Assembly: GCA_032622095.1 (NCBI GenBank)
Contig: CP136069.1
Location: 127,613,450 to 127,677,449, forward strand
Direction of reading: 5' to 3'
Origin: Siphonodentalium dalli
Lineage: Eukaryota > Mollusca > Scaphopoda > Gadilida > Siphonodentaliidae
DNA: 64,000 nt
Part shown: positions 24,228-35,894 of the stretch, piece after piece
Numbering within the stretch: position 1 is the stretch's first letter
Layout of the letters: the number at the start of each line of letters is the position of its first letter
The notes under the pieces: generated by a model
Databases searched by the model: none
The model's input: the letters and a program-made list of their open reading frames with translations, nothing else
Told to the model about the DNA's origin: nothing
Made by a program: the position numbers and the translations under genes

Positions 24228-24479
24228 AAATAATATAGATAATATATGACATGTAGTATTTATCTTATCTGTTCTATATGCTCTAATATAGATAATATAT
24301 GACATGTAGTATTTATCTTATCTGTTATATATGCTCTGCTAATAGCGTCCAGTAAGTGCAACGTTGTTTGTAGATGTTTAGATAGTTTAAATATATCTCA
24401 AACAACGTTGCACTTACTGGACGCTATTAGCAGAGCATATAGAACAGATAAGATAAATACTACATATCATATATTATCC
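24228..24479. repeat. Long hairpin with duplicated arm segment
   Basis: Arms 24298-24373 and 24398-24475 are near-perfect complements, including AGTAAGTGCAACGTTGTTTG and ATGTAGTATTTATCTTATCT. The outer part of the left arm is duplicated in tandem (24228-24332, period about 59), but the right arm is not. Confidence 0.8.
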
Positions 24480-25450
24480 ACCAAGAACAACGCGATTTAA
24501 TAAAAAACACACAATACATAATCTGTAATTTCATAAGATCGTCCCAGTAAATCGGAATCCAAATATTATCAAATTAATTACATACAGATTCTTTTCACGC
24601 AGTGAATACTTGATTGATATATCGCTTCACCCATACATTAACCCTTCTGTAAAATGAGTTCATTCCGCGTTTCTGATTGGAAATGATCCAGGTGAGAAAT
24701 ATCGGTTCAGTTATATTTTGTTTCCACGCTTGGAACTGTGAATGGTGGGTCGAAATTCGGCGTACACGTCGTCTGTGTAAATCTTATTTTGAGTCACGTT
24801 TCATGTACAGATAACCCGTCACGATTGTTGACATTTTGCGTGAACTTTCTAATTAATGAACATCTATTATACAACGTAAATACATTTCAAAAGGATCCAA
24901 ATCGAGAAAAAATAACAGATTTCTTTTAGAGAAAGATGGACAAAACAAAAAGAAGAAATTGTTCCAACTCCTTAGAGTAGTTATACATGCACAAGAAATT
25001 TACAATACACTTTAGTGCAACATAAGGTACAGACAGCACATATACATATGTATATAGCCAAATAGATGTATAGAGCCAAACATCTATTTTACAGTTAACT
25101 TCACCTGTCAAACATAAATGATTTTGTAAACTTAAATGTCGTGTATCGTTTAATTTATAATTTATTTGTATATTGTTCTGATATGAACTGTGACCTGAAT
25201 AAAACATATTATTAATAAACAAATCATATATCGAGCTATTAATATGTATGTTAATAATCACTTCATCGGAATTAAAATTTAAATCAAATACTCTCACATT
25301 ATTTGAAAGAAAAAAAAATCGTTATGTTACCAGATCAGTATACATATCACTGACGACCATTTTGACTTAACTTAACGAAAAATACATTGCATACAATGTT
25401 ACGGAACACCGTTGATTTGTGTTATAGTTTAATGTCATGTGTATCTTCAG
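24480..25450. other. Intron sequence without recognised features
   Basis: AT-rich sequence; no exon or strong repeat seen. Confidence 0.4.
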
Positions 25451-25536
25451 AAGGTATAGAGGTGACTACGACTTCACCAACAACGACTTCACCGACGACC
25501 ACGACGACGACAACGACGACTACAACCACAACAACC

Positions 25537-25567
<31 letters not shown>

Positions 25568-25582
25568 CCACGATACCTTTAG
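25451..25582 (+). CDS. ADAMTS/MIG-17-like protease, exon H: Thr/Pro-rich linker
   Basis: A 132-nt linker exon, read as QGIEVTTTSPTTTSPTTTT followed by about 20 Thr and ending TIPL. Acceptor GTATCTTCAG|AA, donor TTTAG|GTGCGT, phase 1 on both sides. No Cys module. A mucin-like spacer between CC module 3 and the thrombospondin repeat. Confidence 0.7.
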
Positions 25583-25950
25583 GTGCGTGAATAGATCTTA
25601 GCTGGACTCCTTAGTCACTCCGACAATGAAAAACGTTCCCTTCATACACATTGGTTCAATCGATACCGAAATATTCTTTTCCATCAACTTAATATCGGTA
25701 TCATTGATATAGCTATTGGATATTACGGAATTCTAATAGACAACTTTGTCTCGTTTGGGCCCAATAAATATGCTGCTCGTCACACATTAAGATACACTGT
25801 GGGAAATCAACATTAGACAAACGTTAATATACGATGCAACGAGATATTCGTCAAACGCGATAGTGTTAAAGGAACTTGGATGACAGCCCCTGTACCGACG
25901 TAGGGATGCGCACACACTATGTCTAATGCATTTCATTTTTAACAATAAAG

Positions 25951-26470
25951 GTGCCCCCAATTTTTGACTGGACTCCTATAGGTATATACACACCCTGTGT
26001 CATAAATATCAACCGTTATTTTCAACGCAATTCAGATGCTTCAGAAAACTACTTTTGTTATCTCGAAGCTTTCAAGAAAACATTCTTCCCGATCACGATT
26101 GATGTCTGGAATGTGTTGTCAAATGAAATAAAAAGTAAAGCATATGACGCTTTTAAATCTATATATACAGTTGTTCCAAAGACCAAGATAAAAGCATTTG
26201 TAGCTACCTGAACTGTGACAAACTTAATAACGACATGTTTGCCTGTGAAATCGCTGTTGAAGATGCTGAACACTTGTTTATGCATGCCCATTTATATACA
26301 TCAGCGCATGGAATTGATACAAACCATGACATCGTTTTGGGTATTATCGTCATATTAAGCTTTTATCAAAGGAGATATTACCCTATAACGCATAACGAGA
26401 ACAGTATTATTAGAGAAGCAGCTCTAATGTTCATCAAATTTTCTGGTAGGTTTGGGACTTGTTGCGAATG
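25951..26470 (+). pseudogene. 3' end of a non-LTR retrotransposon (LINE) reverse transcriptase ORF
   Basis: In one frame FFPITIDVWNVLSNEIK followed by YDAFKS matches the common LINE tail pattern FFPxTxxxWNxLPxEI...FKxxL. Shortly after, in another frame, LNNDMFACEIAVEDAEHLFM plus HAHLYTSA matches the usual C-terminal AEHxLxHCxxY zinc-knuckle-like region. Frames differ and stops intervene, so it is a decayed copy. The clade was not resolved. Confidence 0.6.
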
Positions 26471-26479
26471 ACCTCATGT

Positions 26480-27335
26480 GAATCCACCAAAATGTTTGAC
26501 CCCCCCCTTGTCGTGACCCCATACACCGCCTATTATCGCCAACCCATCGTAACCCGATCGACCCCTCCCATATATAGTTGTCCACCTAACGTAAAAACAC
26601 TCCTATAATTTCGTCCGAATACTAACTTATCAGTTTCACGAACCCGAATAAGCACATAATATGTATTTAATAACCCCCAGCCCCTCCTATAGTTATGTCC
26701 GATCCGATTTCCTAATATGTATAAACATGCACCGCTTTTTTAAAATTCTTGTACCACATCACATTCAACCAAGTTCGAATTATTATACATATTTGACAGC
26801 TCATGCCCATCGTACAAACAACCTGTTATATTACTTTGTACATGTGCGTTTGAATATATATTTGTTGTAGGGAGCGGAGGTCCGCCTAAGTTTTTCAGAA
26901 CTTGTCCTCCTATCCCTTATATTTATGTATTAATACACACATAATACATGACAATATATATGATTAAATCAATTAAGATACACGTGCGCTTAGCGTCATG
27001 CATGTATAGCTATATTATCATATTTTAGGTCGAGTGACCTTTTTTGTTAGCATTGGCATATTTAGATTCAAGATGGTATCTGCTGATTAGGTGACGCTTT
27101 ACATTCTGCATGAGTTAAACTTTAAGAAGAAATCAGAAGAGCATTATCAATGCCAGATAGGGAAGTTAAACTTAAATATAGCAAGCTATAAGTATACCCA
27201 TGCAGATCTGGTATACTATTCCATTTTTATCCTGAAAAAAAAAAATGTCGCTGTTATATAGTAGCCAATCACACTATATATATTATGTGCTTCAAAATGA
27301 TACCTGGTCTGGCGATACAGCCTGTTCTCCTGTAT
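26480..27335. other. Intron sequence without recognised features
   Basis: Sequence between the LINE remnant and a foldback element; nothing recognised. Confidence 0.4.
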
Positions 27336-27755
27336 TTCAAAAACCTAAATACGCCCATATCAGCGTTATTTGAATCTATATTACGCTCTATATGAATGTA
27401 AACAGTCGAATATGAGCTTATTCATATTACAAATACGTCAGTATTGGGCTTATTTGATGTACCCCATACGAAACACGCCTATGTTGCTATTATTTAATCT
27501 AACTTTTTCATTGACACGACTTACCGGATTCACGCTCTTTATACTGTGGTTCGGATTCACGCTCTTTATACTGTGGTTCGGAGTCACGCTCTTTATACTG
27601 CATGTGGTTTGTGTGCCATTCAACGGAATAACGGGTATACGCTCATTATGAACTGATTTCAGAATCGACTGTTTTCGTGCCCCGTTTACGTTCACATAGA
27701 GCGTAATTCAGATTCAAATAACGCCAATATGGGCGTATTTGGGCTTTTGAAATAC
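27336..27755. repeat. 420-bp foldback element with internal 27-bp tandem repeat
   Basis: Arms of about 70 nt (27336-27404 and 27683-27755) share GCGTTATTTGAATCTATATT and AATACGCCCATAT with their complements. Inside is a threefold tandem repeat of a unit beginning CGGATTCACGCTCTTTATAC at 27527-27602. Confidence 0.8.
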
Positions 27756-27959
27756 GTTCAATATGAACCTATTTACCTGAGGATATGTTGAACATTTAAG
27801 ATAATAGTGCATGTAGTGTTGGTACTGAGAACGATTACAAGGTTGTCGCTATACAAATAGCTGACTGTTGGTGCAGATTATAGTAACATTTTGTTGTGTA
27901 ATTTCTAATAATGACACCGGATCCATGCTAGTACAATTGCTGCGTAAATGTCGTTCTAG

Positions 27960-28124
27960 TTACACAAGCCGGTGTTTGGACGCCATGGGGAAAATGGAGT
28001 ATGTGTGACGCCAGCTGTGGTGGTGGGCAGAAACAACGACAGAGGGTGTGTCCGGGGGATGAGCCTCTTGCATGTGGATCTTATCACACATGGTATCAAC
28101 ACTGCAATACAGATTCGTGCCCAG
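27960..28124 (+). CDS. ADAMTS/MIG-17-like protease, exon I: thrombospondin type 1 repeat
   Basis: Encodes about 55 residues forming a complete TSP1 repeat: WTPWGKWSMCDASCGGGQKQ, then RVC, AC, HC and SCP, that is the six cysteines of the fold with the WxxWxxC and CSxxCGGG-like motifs. Acceptor CGTTCTAG|TT, donor CCAG|GTAAGA, phase 1 on both sides. In ADAMTS proteins such repeats bind matrix glycosaminoglycans and proteins. Its presence supports the ADAMTS-like assignment, although its position after mucin and CC modules is not the usual ADAMTS order. Confidence 0.9.
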
Positions 28125-28585
28125 GTAAGAATAGAGAATACATACCACTGGTCAAGTGGTCCTGCTAATATGCTATGATGCTGGTAGGAAAAACTGATGC
28201 CGTTACGAATTTTATTTTTCTAATGTTGTCATTTTTGCGGTGTTTGGCTAATCCGAGCGATTTGAGAAAAACAGTTTGTGTATGAAACATTCAAGAACAT
28301 ATATTTTTGAAAAATATAATAATTCCTGCGCTGGTGTTTTAAAACGACGCAAATAACATCTTGATTATAGTCATTTTTCAACAATTAATACAACCATTTT
28401 AAAAATATTTCGCAATAAATATGTTTTTGAATGGTTCATACGCATAATGACTTTAACTGGATATGTTCAGATTATCGGAACACCGCGAAAAAGACAAATT
28501 GAAAAAATATAATGGTATAACAACATCAGTTTGCCCTAACATCAGTACAGCAATTTAAAATAAAAAAAAAAAATTAAAAGAACTA
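28125..28585. other. Intron sequence without recognised features
   Basis: AT-rich; nothing recognised. Confidence 0.4.
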
Positions 28586-28589
28586 TAGT

Positions 28590-28771
28590 ATTATTGTTAA
28601 TAGTAACCACTTGATTTTCGAGTTATCCATCGAAAACCCGCAATTTGTCTGTTTGAGCAGGAGGAGGTGGCCACATCTCCAAAAATTAACTAACTTTAAA
28701 AAATCGATATCTGATCACTCTGAGCTTTGATGGATAATTCTAAAATCAAGTGGTTACTATTAACAATAACG
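28590..28771. repeat. MITE-like element, about 180 bp
   Basis: TIRs of about 28 nt, beginning TTATTGTTAATAGTAACCAC and ending in the exact complement. A diverged relative of the interior (ATCGATATCTGATCACTCTG) lies near 31190-31230. Confidence 0.8.
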
Positions 28772-28775
28772 AGAT

Positions 28776-28895
28776 TAAAAGTCAAAATTTCGAGTTTATA
28801 AAGTCGATATTTCGAATTTAAAAGTCGATATGTGGACTTTACAAAGTCGAAATTTAGAGTTTAAAAGTCGAAATTTTAAGTGAAAATTTCGAGTG
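28776..28895. repeat. Minisatellite, AAAGTCGAWATTTCGAGTTT-like
   Basis: About five degenerate copies of a 20-28 nt unit with the core AAGTCGA(A/T)ATTT. Confidence 0.7.
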
Positions 28896-29097
28896 TCAGC
28901 TCTCTCCCAATACTATAGCCAAGGTGTTGAGTGTTTTACTTATCATATGCTCTTTACATACTTAATGATTTGCATGTGTACAATGCAGTTCAGATGTTGT
29001 GTTCTCTGACATGCTGCAGTCGATGTGTTTAGAAGTTTTGAAAATATCAGTTGATTGTTACATTCTGCTGGTGGCGATAGGCACAGTCTGGATACTA

Positions 29098-29180
29098 ACG
29101 CTGAAGGGGTCACTCTCACCATTTTCAAAACCTGTGTATCCTTCATCACTTTTTTGGTGAGAGTGATCCCTTCAGTGATA
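29098..29180. repeat. Short hairpin
   Basis: CTGAAGGGGTCACTCTCACC at about 29100 is complementary, with one mismatch, to the block ending at about 29176; loop about 35 nt. Confidence 0.7.
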
Positions 29181-29329
29181 TTATAACCTATCAGTTGCCT
29201 CCATAGAAATAAGACCACATTATACGTCTTTATGTTCTGAAATTGTTACCGGGCGGGACAACAGGTGACGAGAGTTGTCCTGCGTAGCTATGATGATGCT
29301 CTTGCTATATATGATTTTTCTCTTTACAG

Positions 29330-29418
29330 AGGATGATGACAATTGTGTTTATTGGCTGGAGAACATCCCACAATTCTGCGAGCTGTATGGATTTTGGTGC
29401 CCGGCATCGTGTCGGTGA
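29330..29418 (+). CDS. ADAMTS/MIG-17-like protease, exon J: four-Cys ShKT-like module and stop
   Basis: Reads (G)AG then DDDNCVYWLENIPQFC, ELYGFWCPASCR, followed by TGA. The WCPxSC ending is typical of ShKT modules, here with four cysteines (C-x10-C-x6-C-x3-C) and lacking the last CxxC partner. Acceptor CTCTTTACAG|AG, entering in phase 1 as all previous exons require. I read the TGA at 29416 as the stop of the protein. The alternative is a weak donor (TCG|GTGATG) one codon earlier. The abrupt end in the middle of the Cys pattern suggests truncation by a frameshift. Confidence 0.65.
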
Positions 29419-29552
29419 TGAATGGACACTGGGGGTCATATTCACCATGCAGTCTTATGTGTCATCCAGGCAGGGGGGGGGGGGGGGTAATAGAACATTT
29501 GCATGAAGGTATGCCGGGTTGTCAGAGGGGCAAAAAAAATCGTTTTTACTAA
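29383..29552 (+). pseudogene. Out-of-frame thrombospondin type 1 repeat
   Basis: In the frame one base behind exon J: NGHWGSYSPCSLMC, HPGRGGGG, then EGMPGCQRGKKNRFY and stop. WGSYSPCSLMC is a good TSP1 core. A run of 15 G encodes the Gly stretch where the family usually has GxG. An AG at 29381 would allow splicing into this frame in phase 1. Otherwise it is a relic separated from exon J by a frameshift. Confidence 0.6.
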
Positions 29553-29574
29553 AGACCTTTTGCGCCCATATTTG

Positions 29575-31430
29575 TTATTTGTAACAGTTTAAAACTTGAT
29601 TGTCAAATATATAACACGCAAAGCCATTCGATTTTAAAACTTGGTCATAATTTTTAACAGTTGAAAATTTCATAACAACATTATTTCGAAATTTCGGATA
29701 GAAAGTAAGTTGAAACAGTGTTGATAGTTTTATTTTCCAACCAACATTTATTGTGAAATTTGATTTGTTTAGACAAAAAGTCTTACAACTTCCTACTGTC
29801 GCTCTAACAGTTGACTGAAATGGCCATTTGTTGGAAAATTTCCAACCAGATATGGGGTGCCAAGAATTGGAAAGCTCGAGGTACCCGCTTTGTACCAGTT
29901 CGAAAAATCGAACCATTTTCGAACCAGGAGCGGGGGAAAATATGGAGCTTCCCAGACTTGAGGATCCATCTAATTGTTCAAACAGTCGTGCAGCGTCGCT
30001 TCCACTGCGGGTCGTCCAGCATATACCATGCATGTTCGAGTTTATAAATACATGTCATTGTGAACAAATTGAATTCTAAAATAGTCGATCTGGTGAATAC
30101 GACTGTAGGTCTCGTGATCACAATATGTGTACAGTAGATGATCTCCGGTTACTATGATGAGATCATGATGTTTTTGATACCCGGTGAATGATTGCTGTTC
30201 CAATAAATATGATACCTTTATATTCTTGAGATGTTGAAACTGTATATTCCGGATCCCAACCGATACGGTGGCATCAACTAAGACGTGTTTTTATTGTTGA
30301 ATTTAGCACACACAGGAACGTGTGGAGGCGTTTTTCACACTCGTCCCCGACCTAAATTTTGGTCAAATTTCCAATATTTTGAATTAACGGTAGCACTTTC
30401 AGAGTGATAACAGGTTGAAATTGTTCCATTAGTTTGAGTTTTCAACTAATATCTAGTATAAACACACTGAGCGAACGAAATCCGTTTCTTGTATAGACAA
30501 GAACCGGGAAATTGTTAACCTGATCGAGGATTTTTGTTGACGCTATCCGACTTTCTTGTTTGGCATTAGAACGTATCAGAATACCAAGGCAAAACAATGG
30601 TAAGTTGGAGAAAATTGACAGCAATTTACTTTTCGCACACAATGACGTATATGTTACAGTTAAGACGTATAATCAGTTATTATGTATAATCACTTATTCC
30701 TTAATATATTTTGTTACCTATAATGCCTGAAATGTTTAGTTATTATGCTGGAAAAATAGATAGTCATTACTATATATTTAACATACAAATTTAAATTATC
30801 TAATTGCTTAAAATTTATTTTATTATATGTATAATAACTGGGTATTTCAGGTATTATACCTATAATAGCTGCTGAAGTCAGGAAATATACATAATAAACT
30901 GAAAACAACAACACCATTTCTTCAAAATTCCGCTTCAGTTATCATATTAATGATGATAAAATAAAAAATGATAACCAAAGTCAACTATATTATAAAATTG
31001 CCCCAAACGTGTTATTTATCAACATTTTGTTCAACGAAATCTGGCCGGATTGTCAAATATCTGACAAGCAGAGCCGCTTGATTTTATAGAGTTATCCATC
31101 TTCATTCGTAATTTAGTCCGAGACCGTCGGCTTGACGAATATTTGCAAGGCCGCCATAAATTATATATCTCGGGAAATAAAATATTTCAAAAATCGATAT
31201 CTCATCACTCGGAGCTTCGATGGGTTATACTGCAAAGTTTATTGAACACTTTCTTATTAAAATCGAGTTAGTACGATGAAAATTCAAGTTTTATCGACAT
31301 ATTATAAAAAAAAATCAACTACACGGTCCTTTGATCTGATCAGTTATAGATCATAATCAACGTACCATGCAATTTGAATGAGAAATTATTTAGTCTTGAT
31401 CTGGAAAGTATGCACTGTTTTGTAACTGTG
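29575..31430. other. Intergenic or 3' region with diverged repeat sequence
   Basis: Contains several TTGGAAAATTTCCAAC-like and TTATTATG-like small inverted blocks, and near 31080-31230 a diverged relative of the 28590 element. No convincing exon; the long minus-strand frame at 29575-30033 has no family signature. Confidence 0.35.
30202..30207 (+). promoter_or_regulatory. Candidate polyadenylation signal
   Basis: AATAAA about 790 nt after the exon J stop, in the sense strand. AT-rich DNA makes chance matches common. Confidence 0.2.
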
Positions 31431-31439
31431 GTAACTGTA

Positions 31440-31787
31440 GGTTACAGTGAAGTAATTATTTCCCATAGGCCTCAGTGTTAACATATAATGGCCTGCAGCC
31501 CTGACTATCCATGAATTGTGATAAATGAGTACATGACCACCAGGATTGGCATCTGCGCAAAGTTTCCGCATGAAAACATCGTATAATCATATCGCCAGGC
31601 ATGGAGTATACCTTTAAATTTGGGATTTATAATCTAGAGTCAGAATTGCATGAAATATTATTGACATTTTTTACCTCACACCAAAAATATTCAATCTAGG
31701 AACCACGTGCTTTACAGTGTGCCAATATTTTGTTTGGAGTCTGAAATTTCAAGAGGAGTGATTGCATCGAATTACTTCACTGTAACC
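31440..31787. mobile_element. 348-bp MITE with TA target duplication, copy 1
   Basis: TIRs of 20 nt, GGTTACAGTGAAGTAATTAT-type at the left (the first 17-18 nt are exact) and its complement at the right, flanked by TA on both sides (31438 and 31788). TA duplication points to the Tc1/mariner superfamily. It is very similar to 32684-33137. Confidence 0.85.
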
Positions 31788-31789
31788 TA

Positions 31790-32683
31790 AAGTGACAACA
31801 GGGTCAATGACATGCCATCTGAAAATGACACAAATCGGTCCCTGGACTCTTCGCATTTGAAAATAAAATACAAAATCTCTATCCATGACTTTGTTTTCGT
31901 CGTATTAACCCTTTCTGACCCCACCCCTGTTTACAATTGCAACACAAAATATCTTAAAATGAAAACGAAAAGTCACCATAATTATGAGGTCCATGTCGAT
32001 AAAGTAAACGATGGTAGCATTTATACCCATCATTGGTGTTATAGCTGACCGATTTCTCTCTGAGAAAATATGTTCGATGGTTCTCTTGATAAACATGGCC
32101 ACGCTGGAACTTGAATTGGGCGCACTTGACCAATTCTGAGTTCTGGTAAACGCAATTTTGGCATAAAACTGAAGTTTTGAGTGCAGTAGAATTATTTTGT
32201 GCCGACATGTATGTGCATGGAAACAGCCACATCACTCACACACACACCACTGTGCTGCACGTTTTGTCGATAAGCCACCTCAAACAGACCAATTGGCTGT
32301 CATTTAACCCTGCACTGGTCATGTTTTAAATCAAATTTTAGAGACCTGTCACAGATAACGATGTAGTTTGCTCTTATGGCTCGTCGAAAAGCCTTTATTT
32401 CAGTTTTGTACTGACCCTCGATGTACAGCGCGTGAATGGTTACCATGACATTCATTAAAGGTACACATATGGGCTCAAAACGGACAAAAAAAGGAGTTTT
32501 TCGAGGTGAAAATTGGAAGCAAAATTGGCCCAGATGGGTTAATATTGGCTTCTCATTGATTACCACCGACTCAAATAATATAAGATACCACGTGCTACAA
32601 GTTCCCGAATTGTTTGTTGATCAATATTGATAGGAATCCCACCACTGGGCCCAAATGAGAAAAATGATAATTTTTGTTCTTTA
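31790..32683. other. Sequence between two MITE copies
   Basis: No exon or repeat recognised. Confidence 0.35.
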
Positions 32684-33137
32684 GGTTACAGTGAAGTAAT
32701 TATTTCCCATAGGCCTCAGTGTTAACATATAATGGCCTGCAGCCCTGACTATCCACAAATTGTGATAAATGAGTACATGACCACCAGGATTGGCATCTGC
32801 GCAAAGTTTCTGCATGAAAAAAATCATATAGTCTAGCATGGAGTATACCTTTAAATTTGGGATTTATAATCTAGAGTCAGAATTGCATGAAAAAAATATT
32901 GATATTTTTTACCTCACACCAAAAAAAATCAATCTAGGAACCACGTGCTTTACAGTGTGCCAATGTTTTGTTTGGAGTCTGAAATTTCAAGAGGAGTGAT
33001 TGCATGTATTTTATATGTTTAAATATCGAAACTACTATTAACCAACCAGAGCCCAGAATTGTTTTAATTCTCTCCTGCATCTCCTGCATCCAAAATCCGT
33101 TGGAGGGCGCTACCAATCGAATTACTTCACTGTAACC
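32684..33137. mobile_element. 454-bp MITE, copy 2, with a 105-bp extra segment
   Basis: Matches copy 1 end to end, in the same orientation, except for about 105 bp at roughly 33005-33113 between GATTGCAT and CGAATTAC. Left flank TA, right flank TG, so one side of the duplication has mutated. Confidence 0.85.
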
Positions 33138-34700
33138 TGTACAAGCACTTTATGAAGCACTGGTTATCTTCCGTGTCACGCGGTAATATGGCAAAGTTTC
33201 GTGATACTCAAGTGATAATACGATCATATTTCGTTGAACAACATGCTGACAAATACCACGTTTTTGGGAAATTTTATACCATAGTTGACACCGGTTAGCA
33301 TTAGTTTGTTGTAATTAATCGATTCTGATAACTAAAGCGTATTTTGAAGAAATGCTGTTATCGTTGTAACTTGATGATATGAGGACCGTCTGATCGGATT
33401 GAGTACCTGTAACTATAGGTTTGTTAATACGCGTGCATGTAATCGTCTCGAAATTTACAACATATATTCTTGAAGTAAGTTCGGTATAGCCTCTACATCT
33501 ACATGTAGCTGTATAGTGTGGACATCACAGAAGCTCGATCCAGTCCCGCGGACCGTAATGTATGTTCATATTTCTATATAACATGTCAATGTCTTTTAAG
33601 TGTCAGTCGCACATTTGCCGAAATTTCCTGGTATTTAAAAATAGATTTTCTCAAAATCTGTCAGGGATTTATCGTGACACAATATATAAGAACCATCAAC
33701 CCACTGGATATTATAACTTCATTTACTTTACCTTTATGAAATGAAAAATATTGAAAATTCCACGGTTTTCAGGCACCAAGAACTTCTGTGAAATAGTGTT
33801 TTTTTTCAAAAGTGCAGATATCCATGATAGCATATCTGAAGATTATGAGAGGAGACTTAGTCTTGATTCGTGAAATTTAATGATTATCTTCATTTACAAA
33901 GGCAATTACACATAAATTAGATTACATTATCGAGAATTGCCATGTCATGCAATATCGAATCATATAGAGCATGGAAAATCTAGTGCTGGATTAAAAGTTT
34001 CATAAAACTACAATCAACATTTGTGGATCATGCCACTCACAGCGGTTTTATGTCAATAATCTAACAGTTATATATGTTTCATTGTCTACACGTATAACAC
34101 ATTTACATGTATCACTATCCACGTCTCGCCTCACCCACATGACACACGGATATATACGTATTGCGCAGTTACCAGGATACACACTCACAATGCCTACGCT
34201 GTGTACAAACGCTAACAGCGGAATCTCTCTAATTTCACCCAATTTGAGTGTTTATATGGGAGTGGATTTCCAACTGACGTGTGTGTCGAAATAAATGAGG
34301 TGGAGGATTTGTGTAAATGTTAGCCCAAACTACATTTCCAAGTAACGATGGTTTTGTTGTTTATTTTGAGGAATCATACCACATGAGATGAATTTAGCCC
34401 AAATATATTAACAGTTGTCATGTAAAACATTTGCAGAAGGTTAGTGTTATTTGGTATTTGCGGATGTCGTTTAACATGGGGAGAATAGAATATTACGATT
34501 GAACGGGCATGTGCATTTGTCGTTTTTTAGTTATAGCAACATGATAATCAATAACAGAGGCCTTCTCTGTCAAATACAGTCGCTCTATTTACGCTATTAA
34601 TTGGGGAACTTTCCAAATTAAACTACGCAGTTGTTATGACAAATGGATACCTGCTGCAAATTAAGGAAGTTTGCTCACGATTTTGGCGCCACCTATAGAA
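33138..34700. other. Sequence without recognised features
   Basis: No coding signal or strong repeat noticed. Confidence 0.35.
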
Positions 34701-35130
34701 GGTGCCATTATGGGGACACACTATAAAGTGTATGCCGAGGCCGAGGCCTGCTCGAAATATTTGGTGTATATGTCCGGGCTGGGACATGGAATACAATAAC
34801 GTTTGAATTGTTTTTAAATTCACAAATGTGTTTATTTTATTCAACTTTTTAGTTCTGAAACACACTATAAAGTGTACATGTATGCGGCCGGCTCCAAAAT
34901 AAAAGGTGTAAGCGGTCTTGATGTCGCATTATCCTCTTTGTTTATAAATGGATATGACTGAAATTTAGTACATATGTCCGGGTTATGACATGGAGAACAT
35001 TATTACGTTTGAATTTTTTTTAAATTCACAAATTTTTTGATTTTATTCAACTTTTATTCAACTTTTCGTTCTTTGTTCAATAAAGTGTAAGCGGCCGGCT
35101 CCAATTAAAAGGTGTAAGCGGCTTATGTGC
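34700..35130. repeat. Diverged tandem duplication, period about 205
   Basis: Blocks ATGTCCGGG, ACGTTTGAAT, TTTTAAATTCACAAAT and TTTTATTCAACTTTT recur in order at about 34769 and 34974. ACACACTATAAAGTGTA occurs at 34708 and 34857. Confidence 0.7.
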
Positions 35131-35547
35131 TTAGTGTTATAGGTAATCGGATTAACTAATTGGCGACTCTAGACTATTGTGTTTTGGGGTATTTGAGTTT
35201 TTTTTGCGAAATAATAATTTAGAAAGTGAATACATTTATTTTAAATGATAACTTTATTTAATCATAATAAACACATACAATATAATAACAAACATGAGAC
35301 ATATATGATTTATAAACTGTTAACAAAAGATATCAAACTCAATACAGACAAAGATGACTTTATAAAGTGCACATAAAAATATTAAGATAAGCATCTTTTT
35401 AAGGAAGCCGATAAAATTAAATTTTACTTATTAATTTACTGTTTTAAATATAAAAATATTATTGAAATTATTATGTCAATTTTGTTAATTAATTATTAAT
35501 TAACTTTTTAAAATATAAACTTTATTATTGATATATATTGTTGTCAT

Positions 35548-35894
35548 CGATTTAGGTTGTCTTTTGTCTATAAAAATAAAATATTCTGTCGATCATCATT
35601 GTGCGGTCGAAACATCCACAGCAGTCTTACAAAAATCAACTTTTCTGGTTTTGCATTTTTTTATGTATAGGATGCAGCAAAAAAGGAGATAACTTGCCAA
35701 ATGTCATTAAAACATCGAGAAATCTGGTGTATAGATCGAAATTGAGTACAAATTTCGGGATTGAAAAAAGACGACATAATGGTGAAACTATATATCGATC
35801 GAATATACATGTCTCAAAATTATCGGGGCGGAAATGCCCTTAACATCAATTTTTTCAATCCCATCATTTTATAGACAAAAGACAACCTAAATCG
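35548..35894. mobile_element. 347-bp MITE with perfect 28-bp TIRs
   Basis: CGATTTAGGTTGTCTTTTGT and the following 8 nt at 35548-35575 are the exact complement of 35867-35894. A second inverted pair (GGGATTGAAAAAA at 35757 and its complement near 35851) lies inside. Perfect ends suggest a young insertion. The small open frame inside is not a gene. Confidence 0.85.

Noticed and set aside
27960-29418. TSP1 exon as the start of a separate gene
   Set aside because: Phase 1 continuity with upstream exons and no promoter or signal-peptide exon in between favour one gene.
29575-30033. 152-residue minus-strand open frame
   Set aside because: No recognised motif, low-complexity inverted blocks nearby, and no splice sites that would link it to another exon.
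35601-35843. 80-residue frame as a gene
   Set aside because: It lies wholly inside the 347-bp MITE with perfect TIRs.
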